Shown piece by piece: positions 25,760 to 35,560 of a DNA stretch of 50,510 bases; position 1 is the first letter of the stretch; the number at the start of each line of letters is the position of its first letter. Source of the stretch: Pseudomonas sp. R5(2019) (GTDB taxonomy: Bacteria; Pseudomonadota; Gammaproteobacteria; Pseudomonadales; Pseudomonadaceae); the NCBI RefSeq assembly GCF_009905435.1, contig NZ_JAAAMT010000043.1, positions 1 to 50,510 on the forward strand. The letters are read 5' to 3'. The notes below the pieces were generated by a model. That model was not told where the DNA came from, made no database searches, and saw only the letters and a list, made by a program, of their open reading frames with translations. A program made the translations under genes and the position numbers.

Positions 25760-26863
25760 TCAGGTCTTCGGCTGGTCGTCGGGCGCGCTGGCCTGCGGCG
25801 GGTCCTGCACCCACTGCCAGAACAACTGATAGCCGACCGCAAGCACCACCGGGCCGATGAACAGACCGAGAATGCCGCTGGTGACCATGCCCCCCAAGGC
25901 CCCGATCAGTACCACCGACATTGGCACATCGACCCCGCGCCCCAACAGCAATGGCTTGAGCACGTTATCCACCAGACCGGCAACAAAGACATAGATGGCA
26001 AAGACGATGCCCACCGTGCTGACACCCTCGGTGGCGAACACGAAGACGATCACCGGAATGGTAATCAGCGTCGCCGGTAACTGCATGATCCCGAGCAGCA
26101 ACACCGCCAGGGCCAGCAGTCCGGCACCGGGGATGCCCTTGAGCACGAAGCCGACGCCAACCAGCAGCATCTGGATAAAGGCGATACCGACCACCCCCAG
26201 CGCTACCGCGCGAATGGTCGCGGTGCACAGCCCGGCCATTTGCGGCCCCTTGGCCGGACCGCTGATGCGCGAAGCGATCTGCACCGCACTGCGGCTGCCA
26301 CCCTCGCCATGGGCCATGAGGATCCCGGCGATGATCAGGGCGCAGATGAAAATCAGGAAACCCATGCCGACCCCGGCGAGCTTGCTCAACAGGGCCAGGC
26401 TGATACCTTTGATCTGCGGTATGTACTTCTCGGTCAGCCCCGGAAGGTCGGTGGCAGCCTGAAGCCAGACGCCATGCAGCCGCTTGCCCACCAGCGGCCA
26501 ATCGGCGACTGAATCGGCCGGCGGAGCAATCTGGAAACTGTCGCTCTTGACCACGCCAATGACATGCTCGACCGAGTCGACAATTGAGGTGCCCAACAGG
26601 TAGATCGGCACCAAGAGAATACCGATGGAGATCAGCACGATCAGCGTCGCGATAAGTCCGTCTTTGTAGCCCAGCATGCCCTTGAGCCGGCCTTGCAGTG
26701 GGTAGAGGGCGATCGCCAGGATCAGCGACCAGAGCAACAGATCGCGGAACGGACGGAAGATCTCGAAGCAGAACAGCACCAGAACGACAATCAGCCCGGC
26801 ACGAATCAGGACATCGAGCAGACCGCGGGAAAACGCCTTCTCGGAGTTGAGCGAGGGGACCAT
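25760..26863 (-). CDS. AI-2E family transporter / YdiK-PerM-like permease
   Basis: A 367-residue inner-membrane protein with about eight spans. The N-terminal pair is FFEIFRPF-like, followed by a soluble region near 100-150, then the C-terminal family signature including LPATLITIPVIVFVF and LLGRGVDVPMSVVLIGALGG. The family ranges from AI-2 exporters to proton/sodium antiporters; the sequence does not decide which. I chose the ATG at 26863, with GGAGG seven bases upstream; the longer frame to 26917 is not supported. Confidence 0.88.
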   Translation of the reverse strand: MVPSLNSEKAFSRGLLDVLIRAGLIVVLVLFCFEIFRPFRDLLLWSLILAIALYPLQGRLKGMLGYKDGLIATLIVLISIGILLVPIYLLGTSIVDSVEHVIGVVKSDSFQIAPPADSVADWPLVGKRLHGVWLQAATDLPGLTEKYIPQIKGISLALLSKLAGVGMGFLIFICALIIAGILMAHGEGGSRSAVQIASRISGPAKGPQMAGLCTATIRAVALGVVGIAFIQMLLVGVGFVLKGIPGAGLLALAVLLLGIMQLPATLITIPVIVFVFATEGVSTVGIVFAIYVFVAGLVDNVLKPLLLGRGVDVPMSVVLIGALGGMVTSGILGLFIGPVVLAVGYQLFWQWVQDPPQASAPDDQPKT

Positions 26864-27051
26864 TGAACTGCCTCCTGGCAAATCACTGCAAAGATATGAG
26901 ATCGGTAGGCCCAGCATAGACGCTCAATGGGTGGTCGTAGGCAACTGCGTTTTGCCCGCACGCGCGCATGCGGCGCTTGGCCTGTCGCAACGCGATGCTT
27001 CGACAACGACTAAGCTTTTGCGATTGCCCCACGTCTCCCAAGGAGGTTTCT

Positions 27052-28326
27052 GTGAGCGTCGCTGCCCTGTCCGAACTCGATGCCGCTCTGCCCGGTTTGG
27101 CCCGCAAGATCCGCGTGCTGGATGCCTTGGCCTGGCCGGATGGGGTCGAGGAGGTATTCCTGGCGCGTTGGCGCGCCGGGCATGCAGAACTGCCCAGGGT
27201 CGAGCTGCGCCCGCGCGAGCACAGCGCCGACATCGCCGCCCTGGAAGCATTTATCGGCCGCTGCGATGTGGGGCATCCGGCCGGGCGCTACCTCGCCATG
27301 ACAGCGCGCAGCTACGCTACGGCCGGGCGCATGCTGGGTGCCATTGGCACACCCGACTTCACCCAGTATTCGTCAGCGCTGTACCGACGCCCCGACTTCT
27401 ACTACCCGAGCCAGAAACTGAGCATGCTGGACGCGGCCCATTTCTTCCTCAAGACCACCGACGCCCTTCTGGGTGGTGCCCGGATTCCACCGAGCCCGGC
27501 CGAGATCCCGGCCGAGGTCTTCGCCGCCTGGATGCAGCCGGAACTGGACCGCTTCTTCGGCCTGGGCCGGATCACGGTGGTGCTCGATCCGACCCTGGCC
27601 GCCAAGGCCATCGCCGGGGCGAGCCGCATCCGCCTGCGTGCCAGCGCCCTGTTCTCTGAACTGGACAAGAGCCAGCTATTGCAGCATGAGGCCTTCGTGC
27701 ATGTCGCCACGGCACAAAACGGCGCGCTCCAACCCAACCTGAAAAGCCTGGGCCTGGGTGCGCCACGCACGACCCAGACTCAGGAGGGCATCGCCACTCT
27801 GGCCGAGCTGTTCACCGGCAGCATGGACATCAACCGCCTGCGCCGCCTCGCCCTGCGCGTGCTCGCGGTCCAGCAGGCGCTGGATGGTGCCGATTTCATC
27901 CAGGTATTTGAAGGTTTTCTCGCTGCCGGACAGTCGCAAGAGGAGTCCTTCCGCTCGACCCAACGGGTTTTCCGCGGCGCCGACCTGCGCGGCGGTTCGG
28001 CGTTCACCAAGGATGCCGCCTACCTGACCGGTTTGCTCGGCGTCCATACCCTGTTGCGCATCGCGATCCGCGACAACCGGCCGGAACTGGTGGGTTATCT
28101 GTTCGCCGGGCGCCTCAGCCTGGGTGATACCGTACGCCTGGCCCCGCTCTTCGAGTCCGGCTGGCTCCAGGGGCCGGTCCATCTCCCGGCCTGGGCCGCC
28201 GATCTGCGTCTGCTCGCCGCCAACCTGGCTTTCTCCGCCTTTATCGCCCGGATCAAGCTGGATGTGCTCGATCTGGAGGTGCTCATGGCCTTCGCAGACG
28301 AGCATGAAGCCAATGCCAGCGCCTGA
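27052..28326 (+). CDS. QEGLA-motif protein (DUF1704, tyrosine-carboxypeptidase-like)
   Basis: A 424-residue protein starting at the GTG at 27052, which has GGAGG five bases upstream. It carries HEAFVH near 205 (an HExxxH zinc-binding motif) and TQEGIATLAE near 246, the QEGLA motif in the variant form QEGIA, whose Glu would be the third metal ligand. Bacterial members are named flavohemoglobin-expression-modulating proteins. Eukaryotic relatives of the fold are microtubule tyrosine carboxypeptidases, so a metallopeptidase role is plausible. No signal peptide is visible. It is divergent from the AI-2E gene, with 188 bases between. Confidence 0.82.
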   Translation: MSVAALSELDAALPGLARKIRVLDALAWPDGVEEVFLARWRAGHAELPRVELRPREHSADIAALEAFIGRCDVGHPAGRYLAMTARSYATAGRMLGAIGTPDFTQYSSALYRRPDFYYPSQKLSMLDAAHFFLKTTDALLGGARIPPSPAEIPAEVFAAWMQPELDRFFGLGRITVVLDPTLAAKAIAGASRIRLRASALFSELDKSQLLQHEAFVHVATAQNGALQPNLKSLGLGAPRTTQTQEGIATLAELFTGSMDINRLRRLALRVLAVQQALDGADFIQVFEGFLAAGQSQEESFRSTQRVFRGADLRGGSAFTKDAAYLTGLLGVHTLLRIAIRDNRPELVGYLFAGRLSLGDTVRLAPLFESGWLQGPVHLPAWAADLRLLAANLAFSAFIARIKLDVLDLEVLMAFADEHEANASA

Positions 28327-28478
28327 AAGCTTTACATGATGCCTGGTGGAGCTGCTGAAGGCTGGTGGGGGCCAGGTAACGATCAAAAATGCATTATCGA
28401 TAGGTTACTGCGCCTCTGATGCCCGACGTTATTGGATTATCCACTCATCCGTTCAACAGGGTGTAGACAGAGAGATAG

Positions 28479-29696
28479 ATGACTATGAAAACCACCAGCC
28501 TGATTGTGGCCCTGTTTGTACTGATGCAAGGTTGCGCCATGGCGCCGCCGCGCCTATCGGCGGTGCCGACCGAGTTGACGGCGAGAGCGGAGATCCCAGG
28601 CATGACCGGGGTGCGTTATGTCGGCGGCGGCGACATGACACAGCTGACCCGAGTCGGGCTTGAAGCGCTGCGGCGGGAACAGGCTTACCTCGTGAAGCAG
28701 GGGCACAAGGGCCCCCTACCGCCAGCGGTATATCTGGCAATTTCGGGCGGTGGTGACAATGGTGCATTCACCGCGGGATTGATAAATGGCTGGACGGTTA
28801 CAGGAACGCGCCCTGAATTCAAACTTGTTACCGGCATCAGCACGGGCGCGCTGATTGCGCCTTTCGCCTTTCTTGGGCCGAAGTACGACGCGACGCTGAA
28901 GAGGGTCTATACCACCTTATCGCCCAAAGACGTCATTTTGCCGCGCAGCTTTTTCGCAGGCGTGTTGGGCGATGCGATGTCGGACAACGCACCGCTGTTG
29001 AAGCTGACGCGCAAATCGGTGACCGATGACATGCTCAAGGAGATCGCCGCCGAGTACGCGAAGGGCCGCTTTCTGTTGATCGGCACCGCCGACCTCGATG
29101 CGCGACGCCCCATTATCTGGGACATGGGGAAAATCGCGACCTATGGTGGTCCTGAGGCATTGGACCTTTTCGTGAAAATCATGATCGCATCCGCCTCGAT
29201 TCCGGGAGGATTTCCGCCAATGATGATCGATGTGGAAGTCGACGGTAAAACCTATCAGGAAATGCACGTGGACGGTGGCATCATGGCGCAGGTATTCGCT
29301 TATCCGGCCGGTATCCGTGTCAAAGAGGAGGCGGCAAAAGCAGGATTCACCCGCGAGCGCAGGCTCTACGTAATACGCAATGCGCGACTCGATCCTGACT
29401 GGGCGCAGGTCGAGCGCAGCACCATGAGCATCGCTGGGCGCGCGGTCACCTCGTTGATCCACAGCCAGGGCATCGGCGACCTCTACCGGATCTATGCCAC
29501 CACCCAGCGCGACGGCGTGGACTTCAACCTCGGGTTCATACCGTCGAGTTTCAACTTCCCCCACAAGGAAGAGTTCGACAATGAATACATGCGCAAGCTC
29601 TACGACACTGGTTATGATGTGGCGTTGCAGGGCTTCCCGTGGCTCAAAGTACCGCCCGGATTCGCTCCTCCAGGTGCAACAGCAACGGGAAGATAG
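28479..29696 (+). CDS. Patatin-like phospholipase, predicted lipoprotein
   Basis: A 405-residue protein with a lipoprotein signal (hydrophobic stretch, then LMQGC, Cys near 22). It therefore probably sits in the outer or inner membrane facing the periplasm. The patatin domain shows the glycine-rich SGGGDNGAFTAG oxyanion loop near 90, the nucleophile in GISTGAL near 122, and the catalytic Asp in HVDGGIMAQ near 265. Such enzymes are acyl hydrolases of lipids using a Ser-Asp dyad. It is followed directly by insertion-sequence debris. Confidence 0.87.
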   Translation: MTMKTTSLIVALFVLMQGCAMAPPRLSAVPTELTARAEIPGMTGVRYVGGGDMTQLTRVGLEALRREQAYLVKQGHKGPLPPAVYLAISGGGDNGAFTAGLINGWTVTGTRPEFKLVTGISTGALIAPFAFLGPKYDATLKRVYTTLSPKDVILPRSFFAGVLGDAMSDNAPLLKLTRKSVTDDMLKEIAAEYAKGRFLLIGTADLDARRPIIWDMGKIATYGGPEALDLFVKIMIASASIPGGFPPMMIDVEVDGKTYQEMHVDGGIMAQVFAYPAGIRVKEEAAKAGFTRERRLYVIRNARLDPDWAQVERSTMSIAGRAVTSLIHSQGIGDLYRIYATTQRDGVDFNLGFIPSSFNFPHKEEFDNEYMRKLYDTGYDVALQGFPWLKVPPGFAPPGATATGR

Positions 29697-29743
29697 TGAG
29701 TGTGTGTTGCGCTCAATAACGAGTGTGCTGTTCTCGAAATAAT

Positions 29744-30705
29744 TTACCTTTCTTGCACGGCTTCAAGCACCTCACGAGCCCGTTGGATTTTGCTCAAAAT
29801 CTCCTCACCCTTTGCGTTCCAAACGTATCGGGTCGGCTGTGCGTTTCGTAATGCCATGAACGTTGTAATCGAGCTTTCCAACTCGCGCACGGAGGCAAAG
29901 CTACCGTCCCGTAGGTACACCGTAATGTCTCGAAAAAACCGTTCAACCATGTTCATCCAGGAGCTGGACGTCGGTGTGAAGTGCATATGAAAACGTGGAT
30001 GCTTCGCCAGCCAGGCTTTCACGGTGGCGTTCTTGTGCGTCGCGTAGTTATCGACGATCAGATGGAGCTGGAGGTGCTTGGGGGTCTGCTTGTTGATTTT
30101 CTTGAGGAAGGCCAACCATTCTTGATGACGGTGTTGACGTTCGATGCTGCTGATCAGTTTGCCCTGTAGGTAATCCAGCGCTGCGAATAACGTAACCGTG
30201 CCGTGGCGCGTGTAATCATGGGATTTTGTCTGGATGTGGCCGATGCCCAAAGGCAATCCGGGCTGCGTTCGCTCCAGGGCCTGAACCTGGCTTTTTTCAT
30301 CGCAACACAGCACCAATGCCTTGTCCGGCGGGGCCAGGTAAAGCCCGATAACATCCCGGAATTTGTGTTCGAACTGCGGGTCGTTTGACAGCTTGAAGGT
30401 GCGGGTCAGGTGAGGCTTCAAGTCATTGGCGGCCCATAACTTATGAACGGTAGTTGAAGAAACACCGACAGCTCGCGCCATGCTTCGACAGCTCCAGCGT
30501 GACTCGCCAATGCGGGGTTTCGTGACCTGCTCCAAGACACGGCGGACAGTGTCAGCAGACAGCGGCGACTTGCGTCCACGACCTGGTTTATCAATCAATC
30601 AATCCGTCGAGTCGATGCAACTGAAAACGTTGGCACCAGGTAGTGATCGTCGGGCAAGAAAACCCGGTCAGTCGTGCAATCTCCTCTCGGGTATCACCCA
30701 AACGC
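29744..30705 (-). pseudogene. IS630-family transposase, frameshifted and 5'-truncated
   Basis: The main frame (29744-30598) holds the DDE catalytic core: CCDEKSQVQALERTQPG, VDNYATHKN and the Glu in SSWMNMVERFF. Its helix-turn-helix part (TREEIARLTGFSCPTITTWC, then LHRLDGLID) is in another frame upstream. The break lies in a run of TCAA units (30591-30602). Removing one four-base unit restores LDGLIDKPGRGRKS, so a four-base duplication inactivated the gene. About sixty N-terminal residues are missing where it meets the IS66 fragment. Confidence 0.88.
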
Positions 30706-30879
30706 CGTGGCAAGCGCAAGCCACTGTCTGCTGATCTGCCTCGCATTGAAGTCATCCATGAACTGCCTGAGCACGAACTGACCTGTGCCTGTGGTTGCCG
30801 CAAGCATGTGATCAGTGAAGAAACCAGCGAGCAGTTGGATATCGTGCCGATGCAGATCCGGGTGATCAAACACATAGGC
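30700..30879 (+). mobile_element. IS66 TnpC fragment
   Basis: Sixty codons read KRRGKRKPLSADLPRIEVIH, then ELPEHELTCACGC, HVISEETSEQLDIVPMQ and IRVIKHI. This is the zinc-finger/N-terminal region of the IS66 transposase. Both flanks are cut: the left joins the IS630 remnant, the right ends about 30 bases before the D-lactate dehydrogenase stop. It is a relic of nested insertion. Confidence 0.8.
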
Positions 30880-30908
30880 ATGCCGCCGCTTTTTCATGCC
30901 GGACCGTT

Positions 30909-32633
30909 TCAGGCCTCACCCTGCCAGTGCCGACATTTCGAGGTCTTTCCCACACCCGGATTGAAGGTATTGCACGGATCCAGCTTCTGATAGAACGCCT
31001 TCAGATCGGCCTTCGCCGGATAAAGATGGCCGACATTATGCTCCGCCGGGTACTCGGCACCACGATCGTCCAGCAATGCCCACATCGCATGTTCCACGGC
31101 CAGGCAATCGCTGCCCTTGCGCACGATGTAATCTTGGTGGAAGACGTGGCAGAAAAAATGCCCGTAATACAGCTTCAGGATCAGTTGCTGCTCGATGGAT
31201 GCTGGCAGTGTTTCGAACCAGTCGCGGTCATTGCGCGCCAGGGCGATATCCAGTGCCACGATATCCTCGACCGCATTGTCATGGATCGCCCGATACCGAA
31301 TCGCCGCCCCGGCCGCCGCGAACCGATGCAGGAAGGCCTTGCTGCCCTCCTCGGCTGTACAGCGAAAGAAATCGCCCTCGCGCCCCTCGAACAATTGACT
31401 CAGGTACGCCTCGGCCGGCGCTACGGAAGCGGCTGATACCTTGAGCATCAAGTAATGCTCATAACGTTGGCGATAATCGCTCATGCGCTTGGGCAGGTGA
31501 TTCGGAAAACAGCGTGCGACCCTTTGCAGGACGCGGTCCGACAAATGCGAGCGCAACCAGGTGAATCGGCCGAGGACATTATCCACCCGGCTTTTCAGGG
31601 CGAACATTTTCGGCAGGCGCCGAGTGCCCAAGTGATGGATCATCAGGAAGGTGTCCTTGCCGTACTCAGCCGCCACGTCATAGGCATCGCGGTGCATATA
31701 TTCACCGGCGATCGGCAGCTCAACGAAGTGTTCGAGCATGTGCCGACGTATCCGGGTCAGATCGGCGGTGTCGTTGGTGCCGATGTAGAAGACCGCTGTA
31801 TCGCGTTCGGCGGCGAAGGTGTCGAGGCGCACCGCAAACACCGCCAGCTTGCCGGCGCTGCCGCTGGCTTCGTGCAGGCGCTGCTTGTCCGCGTTGAAAC
31901 GGGCTGGCGTGGCGGCATCGACATCACGCACATGCTCTGCATAACCGTGGTCGGAGCCGCGTCCGGCGTCGGTCTGGATATCGGCTTCGCTGTAACGGCC
32001 GGCCTCCAGGTTGCCGAGGATCTGCTCAGGCGTATCGCCCAGATTGACCCCCAAGTGATTGACCAGGTGCAGCTGACCATCCGCACCAAGCTGGGCGTAC
32101 AGCGACATCTCGGTGTAGGCCGGCCCGCGCCGGATCAACGAACCACCCGAGTTGTTGCAGACGCCGCCGAAGACTGAAGCGCCAATGCACGAAGAGCCAA
32201 TCACCGAATGCGGCTCGCGGCCCAGCGGCTTGAGCACCTTTTCCAGCTGATCCAGTGTCGAGCCGGGAAAGCAGATCACCTGCCGACCCTGCTCGATCAC
32301 CTGCACGGTGCGCATGCGCAGGGTGCTGACGATCACGACCTCGCGATCGTAGCCGCCGTCCGGCGTTGAGCCACCGGTCAGGCCGGTATTGGCCGCCTGC
32401 ATGATGACGATCATGTCGGCGGCCACACACGCTTTGACCACGCGCCATTGCTCGAGCAGCGAACCAGGACACACCACCGCGACGGCACTGCCCTTGCCAA
32501 ATCGGAAGCCCTGGCGAAAGCGCACCGTGTCGTTGGCTTCGGTCAGCACATGGCTGTCACCGACGATGGTTTTAAGGTTGGCGATAAGTTCGGGTACAAG
32601 AGGTTGATGCAGAGGGGTGGCAATGGAGTTCAT
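30909..32633 (-). CDS. dld: Quinone-dependent D-lactate dehydrogenase
   Basis: A 574-residue FAD enzyme matching the length of E. coli Dld. The FAD-binding segment includes QAANTGLTGGSTPDGGYDRE near 90, then GSSCIGASVFGGVCNNSGGS near 140. The C-terminal domain carries HVFHQDYIVRKG and ends NPGVGKTSKCRHWQ. It oxidises D-lactate to pyruvate at the inner membrane and feeds electrons to quinone. I chose the ATG at 32633; the frame extends to 32708, but those residues do not resemble the family. It shares direction with the SDR/TRAP genes, 235 bases upstream. Its stop abuts insertion-sequence debris. Confidence 0.94.
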   Translation of the reverse strand: MNSIATPLHQPLVPELIANLKTIVGDSHVLTEANDTVRFRQGFRFGKGSAVAVVCPGSLLEQWRVVKACVAADMIVIMQAANTGLTGGSTPDGGYDREVVIVSTLRMRTVQVIEQGRQVICFPGSTLDQLEKVLKPLGREPHSVIGSSCIGASVFGGVCNNSGGSLIRRGPAYTEMSLYAQLGADGQLHLVNHLGVNLGDTPEQILGNLEAGRYSEADIQTDAGRGSDHGYAEHVRDVDAATPARFNADKQRLHEASGSAGKLAVFAVRLDTFAAERDTAVFYIGTNDTADLTRIRRHMLEHFVELPIAGEYMHRDAYDVAAEYGKDTFLMIHHLGTRRLPKMFALKSRVDNVLGRFTWLRSHLSDRVLQRVARCFPNHLPKRMSDYRQRYEHYLMLKVSAASVAPAEAYLSQLFEGREGDFFRCTAEEGSKAFLHRFAAAGAAIRYRAIHDNAVEDIVALDIALARNDRDWFETLPASIEQQLILKLYYGHFFCHVFHQDYIVRKGSDCLAVEHAMWALLDDRGAEYPAEHNVGHLYPAKADLKAFYQKLDPCNTFNPGVGKTSKCRHWQGEA

Positions 32634-32868
32634 CGGTATTTCCGCAGGTAGAGGCGCGATCGGGCGGCCATTATTGTTCTTCCAAGGTGTGGGTTCAGTT
32701 TGCTCCATCCCCTGAAACCGAGCGGTTAAAGATGGGCGAAGCCTTCAGGAAGGGGCTCGCCACCCAGCGGCGAATATCTCGCGCCGGGTGACACGCATTG
32801 CAGGCAGGCTTACTTTTCGCAGGACGCTCGCGAGGAACGCATCGTTTGAGCGGTGTCGTTGCGGTCGC

Positions 32869-33663
32869 TCAAATTTCCAGAATGCCCGACGCCATGAACC
32901 CGCCATCCACCGGAATCACATGACCGCTGATATATGACGAATCGTCGGAAGCCAGAAAGGCCACCGCACCCGCCATTTCGGCTGGTGTTCCATAACGCCG
33001 CATCGGCACGGCCCTGGCGTAGGAATCCCGGGTCGTGGCCGAGTGCAGCATCTGGGTCAACGGTGTGTCCACCGGGCCGGGCGCTATGCCGTTTACGGTA
33101 ATGCCGTATTCGGCAAGCTCGACCGCCATCTGCCGAGTCAACCCGATGATCGCTGCCTTGGACGTGCCATAGGCCGTGCGGCCCATGCTCGCGCGCATAC
33201 CGCTGATGGAGGCGACGTTAATGATCCGCCCCCAACCATTGGCGCTCATCAGTCGCGCCGCGTGTTGGCCGCAGAGCAGCGAGCCCGTCAGGTTGATATT
33301 CAGTACCCGCTGCCAGTCGCCGAGGTCGCAGTCCAGAAACGCCTGGGTCCTGGCAATGCCGGCGTTGTTGACCAGCACATCACAGCGGCCAAAATGCTCT
33401 TGCAGATAGGCAAACGCCGCCGCGATGGATTGCCCATCGCCAACGTCAATCGCCAACGCCAGCGCTTCAATGCCTTGGGCATTCAGCCCGGCGACCATTT
33501 CTTCGGCCGCCGCCAGGTTGATGTCTGCCACCACCACGGTATGCCCATCGCGCCCCAGGCGTTCAGCGATCGCCGCGCCGATACCCATGGCGGCGCCTGT
33601 GACCAATGCCACGCGTCCCAGGTCCGAGGCGAGCGGAGCTTGCTTGTTCGCTAATTGGCTCAT
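32869..33663 (-). CDS. SDR-family oxidoreductase
   Basis: A 264-residue classical short-chain dehydrogenase: VTGAAMGIGAAIAERLG near 22, NNAGIAR near 98, catalytic Ser in INVASISGM and YGTSK near 165, and the C-terminal GHVIPVDGGFMAS. An Asp-like acidic position after the second strand (VVADINLA) suggests NAD rather than NADP. It probably oxidises a hydroxyl group of an imported acid or its CoA ester. It begins 14 bases after the TRAP membrane gene, so it is in the same transcript. Confidence 0.9.
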   Translation of the reverse strand: MSQLANKQAPLASDLGRVALVTGAAMGIGAAIAERLGRDGHTVVVADINLAAAEEMVAGLNAQGIEALALAIDVGDGQSIAAAFAYLQEHFGRCDVLVNNAGIARTQAFLDCDLGDWQRVLNINLTGSLLCGQHAARLMSANGWGRIINVASISGMRASMGRTAYGTSKAAIIGLTRQMAVELAEYGITVNGIAPGPVDTPLTQMLHSATTRDSYARAVPMRRYGTPAEMAGAVAFLASDDSSYISGHVIPVDGGFMASGILEI

Positions 33664-33676
33664 GACAAATGCTCTC

Positions 33677-35560
33677 TTAAAGGAAACCGATGGAAATCCA
33701 TGGGAAACAGGCGACGATAATCAGCGCCACGATCAGTGCGGCGAGGTAGCCCCAGACGCGACGGATGACGTGGTCGGACGACACCTTGCTGATCGCGCAG
33801 GCGGCGTAGAAGCCGACACCCAGCGGCGGTGCGAACAGGCCGATACCCATCGCCAGGATCACCACCATGGCGTAGTGCACCGGGTGAATGCCGAGCATCT
33901 CGGCCAGCGGGAACATCAGCGGACCGAACAGCACGATCGCCGGGATACCCTCCAGCACGCTGCCCAGAATCACGAAGGTGACGATGGTCACGATCATGAA
34001 GCCGATGGCGCCGCCAGGAATTTCGCTGATCAAGTCCACCAACGATGCCGAGAAACCTGACTGAGTCAGTGCCCAGGCCATGGCCGATGCCATGCCGATG
34101 ATCAGCAGGATGGCGCCGGACAATGCCGCCGCCTCGAGCATCATCGGGTACACCTTTTTGAACTCGATGTGGCGCATGAACAGGTGCATTACCAGTCCGA
34201 CCATCACCACGTAAGCCACACCGATGGTGGAGACTTCGGTGGCGGTGGCCGCGCCTTCAAGTACCGCCACTCGAATCAGCAACGGCAGCGCGAGGGCCGG
34301 CAAGGCGATCATGAACGTGCGCGCGATGACCGATAGCGGCGCGCGCTGAACATTGGGCCGCGCTTCTTTGCGTGAACGCCACCAGCACACCAGCGCAATA
34401 ACCACGGTGGCAACCACCGCCGGCATCAAACCGCCGATGAACAGCGCAGTAATGGACACGCTGCAGACCGCGCCGATGGTAATCAGTACCAGGCTCGGCG
34501 GAATGGTCTCGGTCATTGCCCCGGTCGCCGCCAGCAAGGCGGCCAGCTCTTCGGGCTTGGAGCCGCGTTTTTTCATTTCAGGGAACAGCGCCGGGGCGAC
34601 TGCCGCCATATCGGCGACTTTGGAACCGGAAATCCCCGACACCAGAAACATCGCACCCAGCAAGACGTATTGCAGGCCACCGCGCACATGACCGAGCAAG
34701 GAGGCCATGAAGTCGATCAGCGTGCGCGCCATGCCGGACAGTTGCAACACCACGCCCAGCAGGACGAACAGTGGCACCGCCAGCAGCACCATGTGCGACA
34801 TGCCCTCATCCATGCGGCTGACCACAATCGACAACGGTGCATGGGTGGCCAGCGCCAGGTAGGCCACGGTTGCAGTGCCAAAGGCGAACGCGATAGGAAT
34901 GCCGCCGAACACGCAGGCACCCAGCAGCACCAGAAAGAACACGATCAGGTTGTAGTTACCCAGATCCGCCAGCAGTGGCTGGCTGAACCACAATGCAGCG
35001 GCCACGACCGTCACCACGACAATCCCGGCCATGAACTGGCGCACCGTGGAAAACCGCGCCATGCGCGACACCGCAGCCAGCAGCATCAATACCGCGCCGA
35101 CCGGCAAGGCCGCCGCACGCAAGCCGTCGGGGATACCCAACGCCGGGGTGGTGATCCACATCTGCTCATGGGAATGCTGCATGGCTGGCGCGATGATCAT
35201 CACCACGAACAGGCACACCACCAGCGCCGACAGGGTTTCGCAGAAACCGCGCCAGGCTTCGGGCAGCTTGTTGACCAGCGCGGACATGCGCATGTGTTCT
35301 CCGCGGTCCAGGGCCAGCACCGCGCCGAACATGGCCATCCAGATGAACAGCGAAGACGCCAGCTCGTCGGACCAGATCAACGGGCTGTGCATCACGTAGC
35401 GGGAAATAACCCCCGCCAGCAGCACGCCGGTTTCGATCACCATCAAGGCAACGGTGATCGCTCCGACCACACGCATGGTCCACGTATTCAGACAGACAAG
35501 CGCCCGGGCCGGCAGGCGCATGGAAGGAGTGGAGGCCAGTGCCGCTGGCGCGCCCATCAT
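33677..35560 (-). CDS. TRAP transporter, fused DctQ-DctM membrane subunit
   Basis: A 627-residue fusion. The first 180 residues form the four-span DctQ-like part (SPLIWSDELASSLFIWMAMF near 72). The rest is the twelve-span DctM channel with GCVFGGIPIAFAFGTATVAY-like sequence near 230 and the C-terminal FAPPLGVGFYAACAI block. It imports a substrate delivered by the periplasmic DctP using the sodium gradient. I chose the ATG at 35560, which overlaps the dctP stop (ATGA). The longer frame to 35596 would run into dctP. Confidence 0.92.
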   Translation of the reverse strand: MMGAPAALASTPSMRLPARALVCLNTWTMRVVGAITVALMVIETGVLLAGVISRYVMHSPLIWSDELASSLFIWMAMFGAVLALDRGEHMRMSALVNKLPEAWRGFCETLSALVVCLFVVMIIAPAMQHSHEQMWITTPALGIPDGLRAAALPVGAVLMLLAAVSRMARFSTVRQFMAGIVVVTVVAAALWFSQPLLADLGNYNLIVFFLVLLGACVFGGIPIAFAFGTATVAYLALATHAPLSIVVSRMDEGMSHMVLLAVPLFVLLGVVLQLSGMARTLIDFMASLLGHVRGGLQYVLLGAMFLVSGISGSKVADMAAVAPALFPEMKKRGSKPEELAALLAATGAMTETIPPSLVLITIGAVCSVSITALFIGGLMPAVVATVVIALVCWWRSRKEARPNVQRAPLSVIARTFMIALPALALPLLIRVAVLEGAATATEVSTIGVAYVVMVGLVMHLFMRHIEFKKVYPMMLEAAALSGAILLIIGMASAMAWALTQSGFSASLVDLISEIPGGAIGFMIVTIVTFVILGSVLEGIPAIVLFGPLMFPLAEMLGIHPVHYAMVVILAMGIGLFAPPLGVGFYAACAISKVSSDHVIRRVWGYLAALIVALIIVACFPWISIGFL

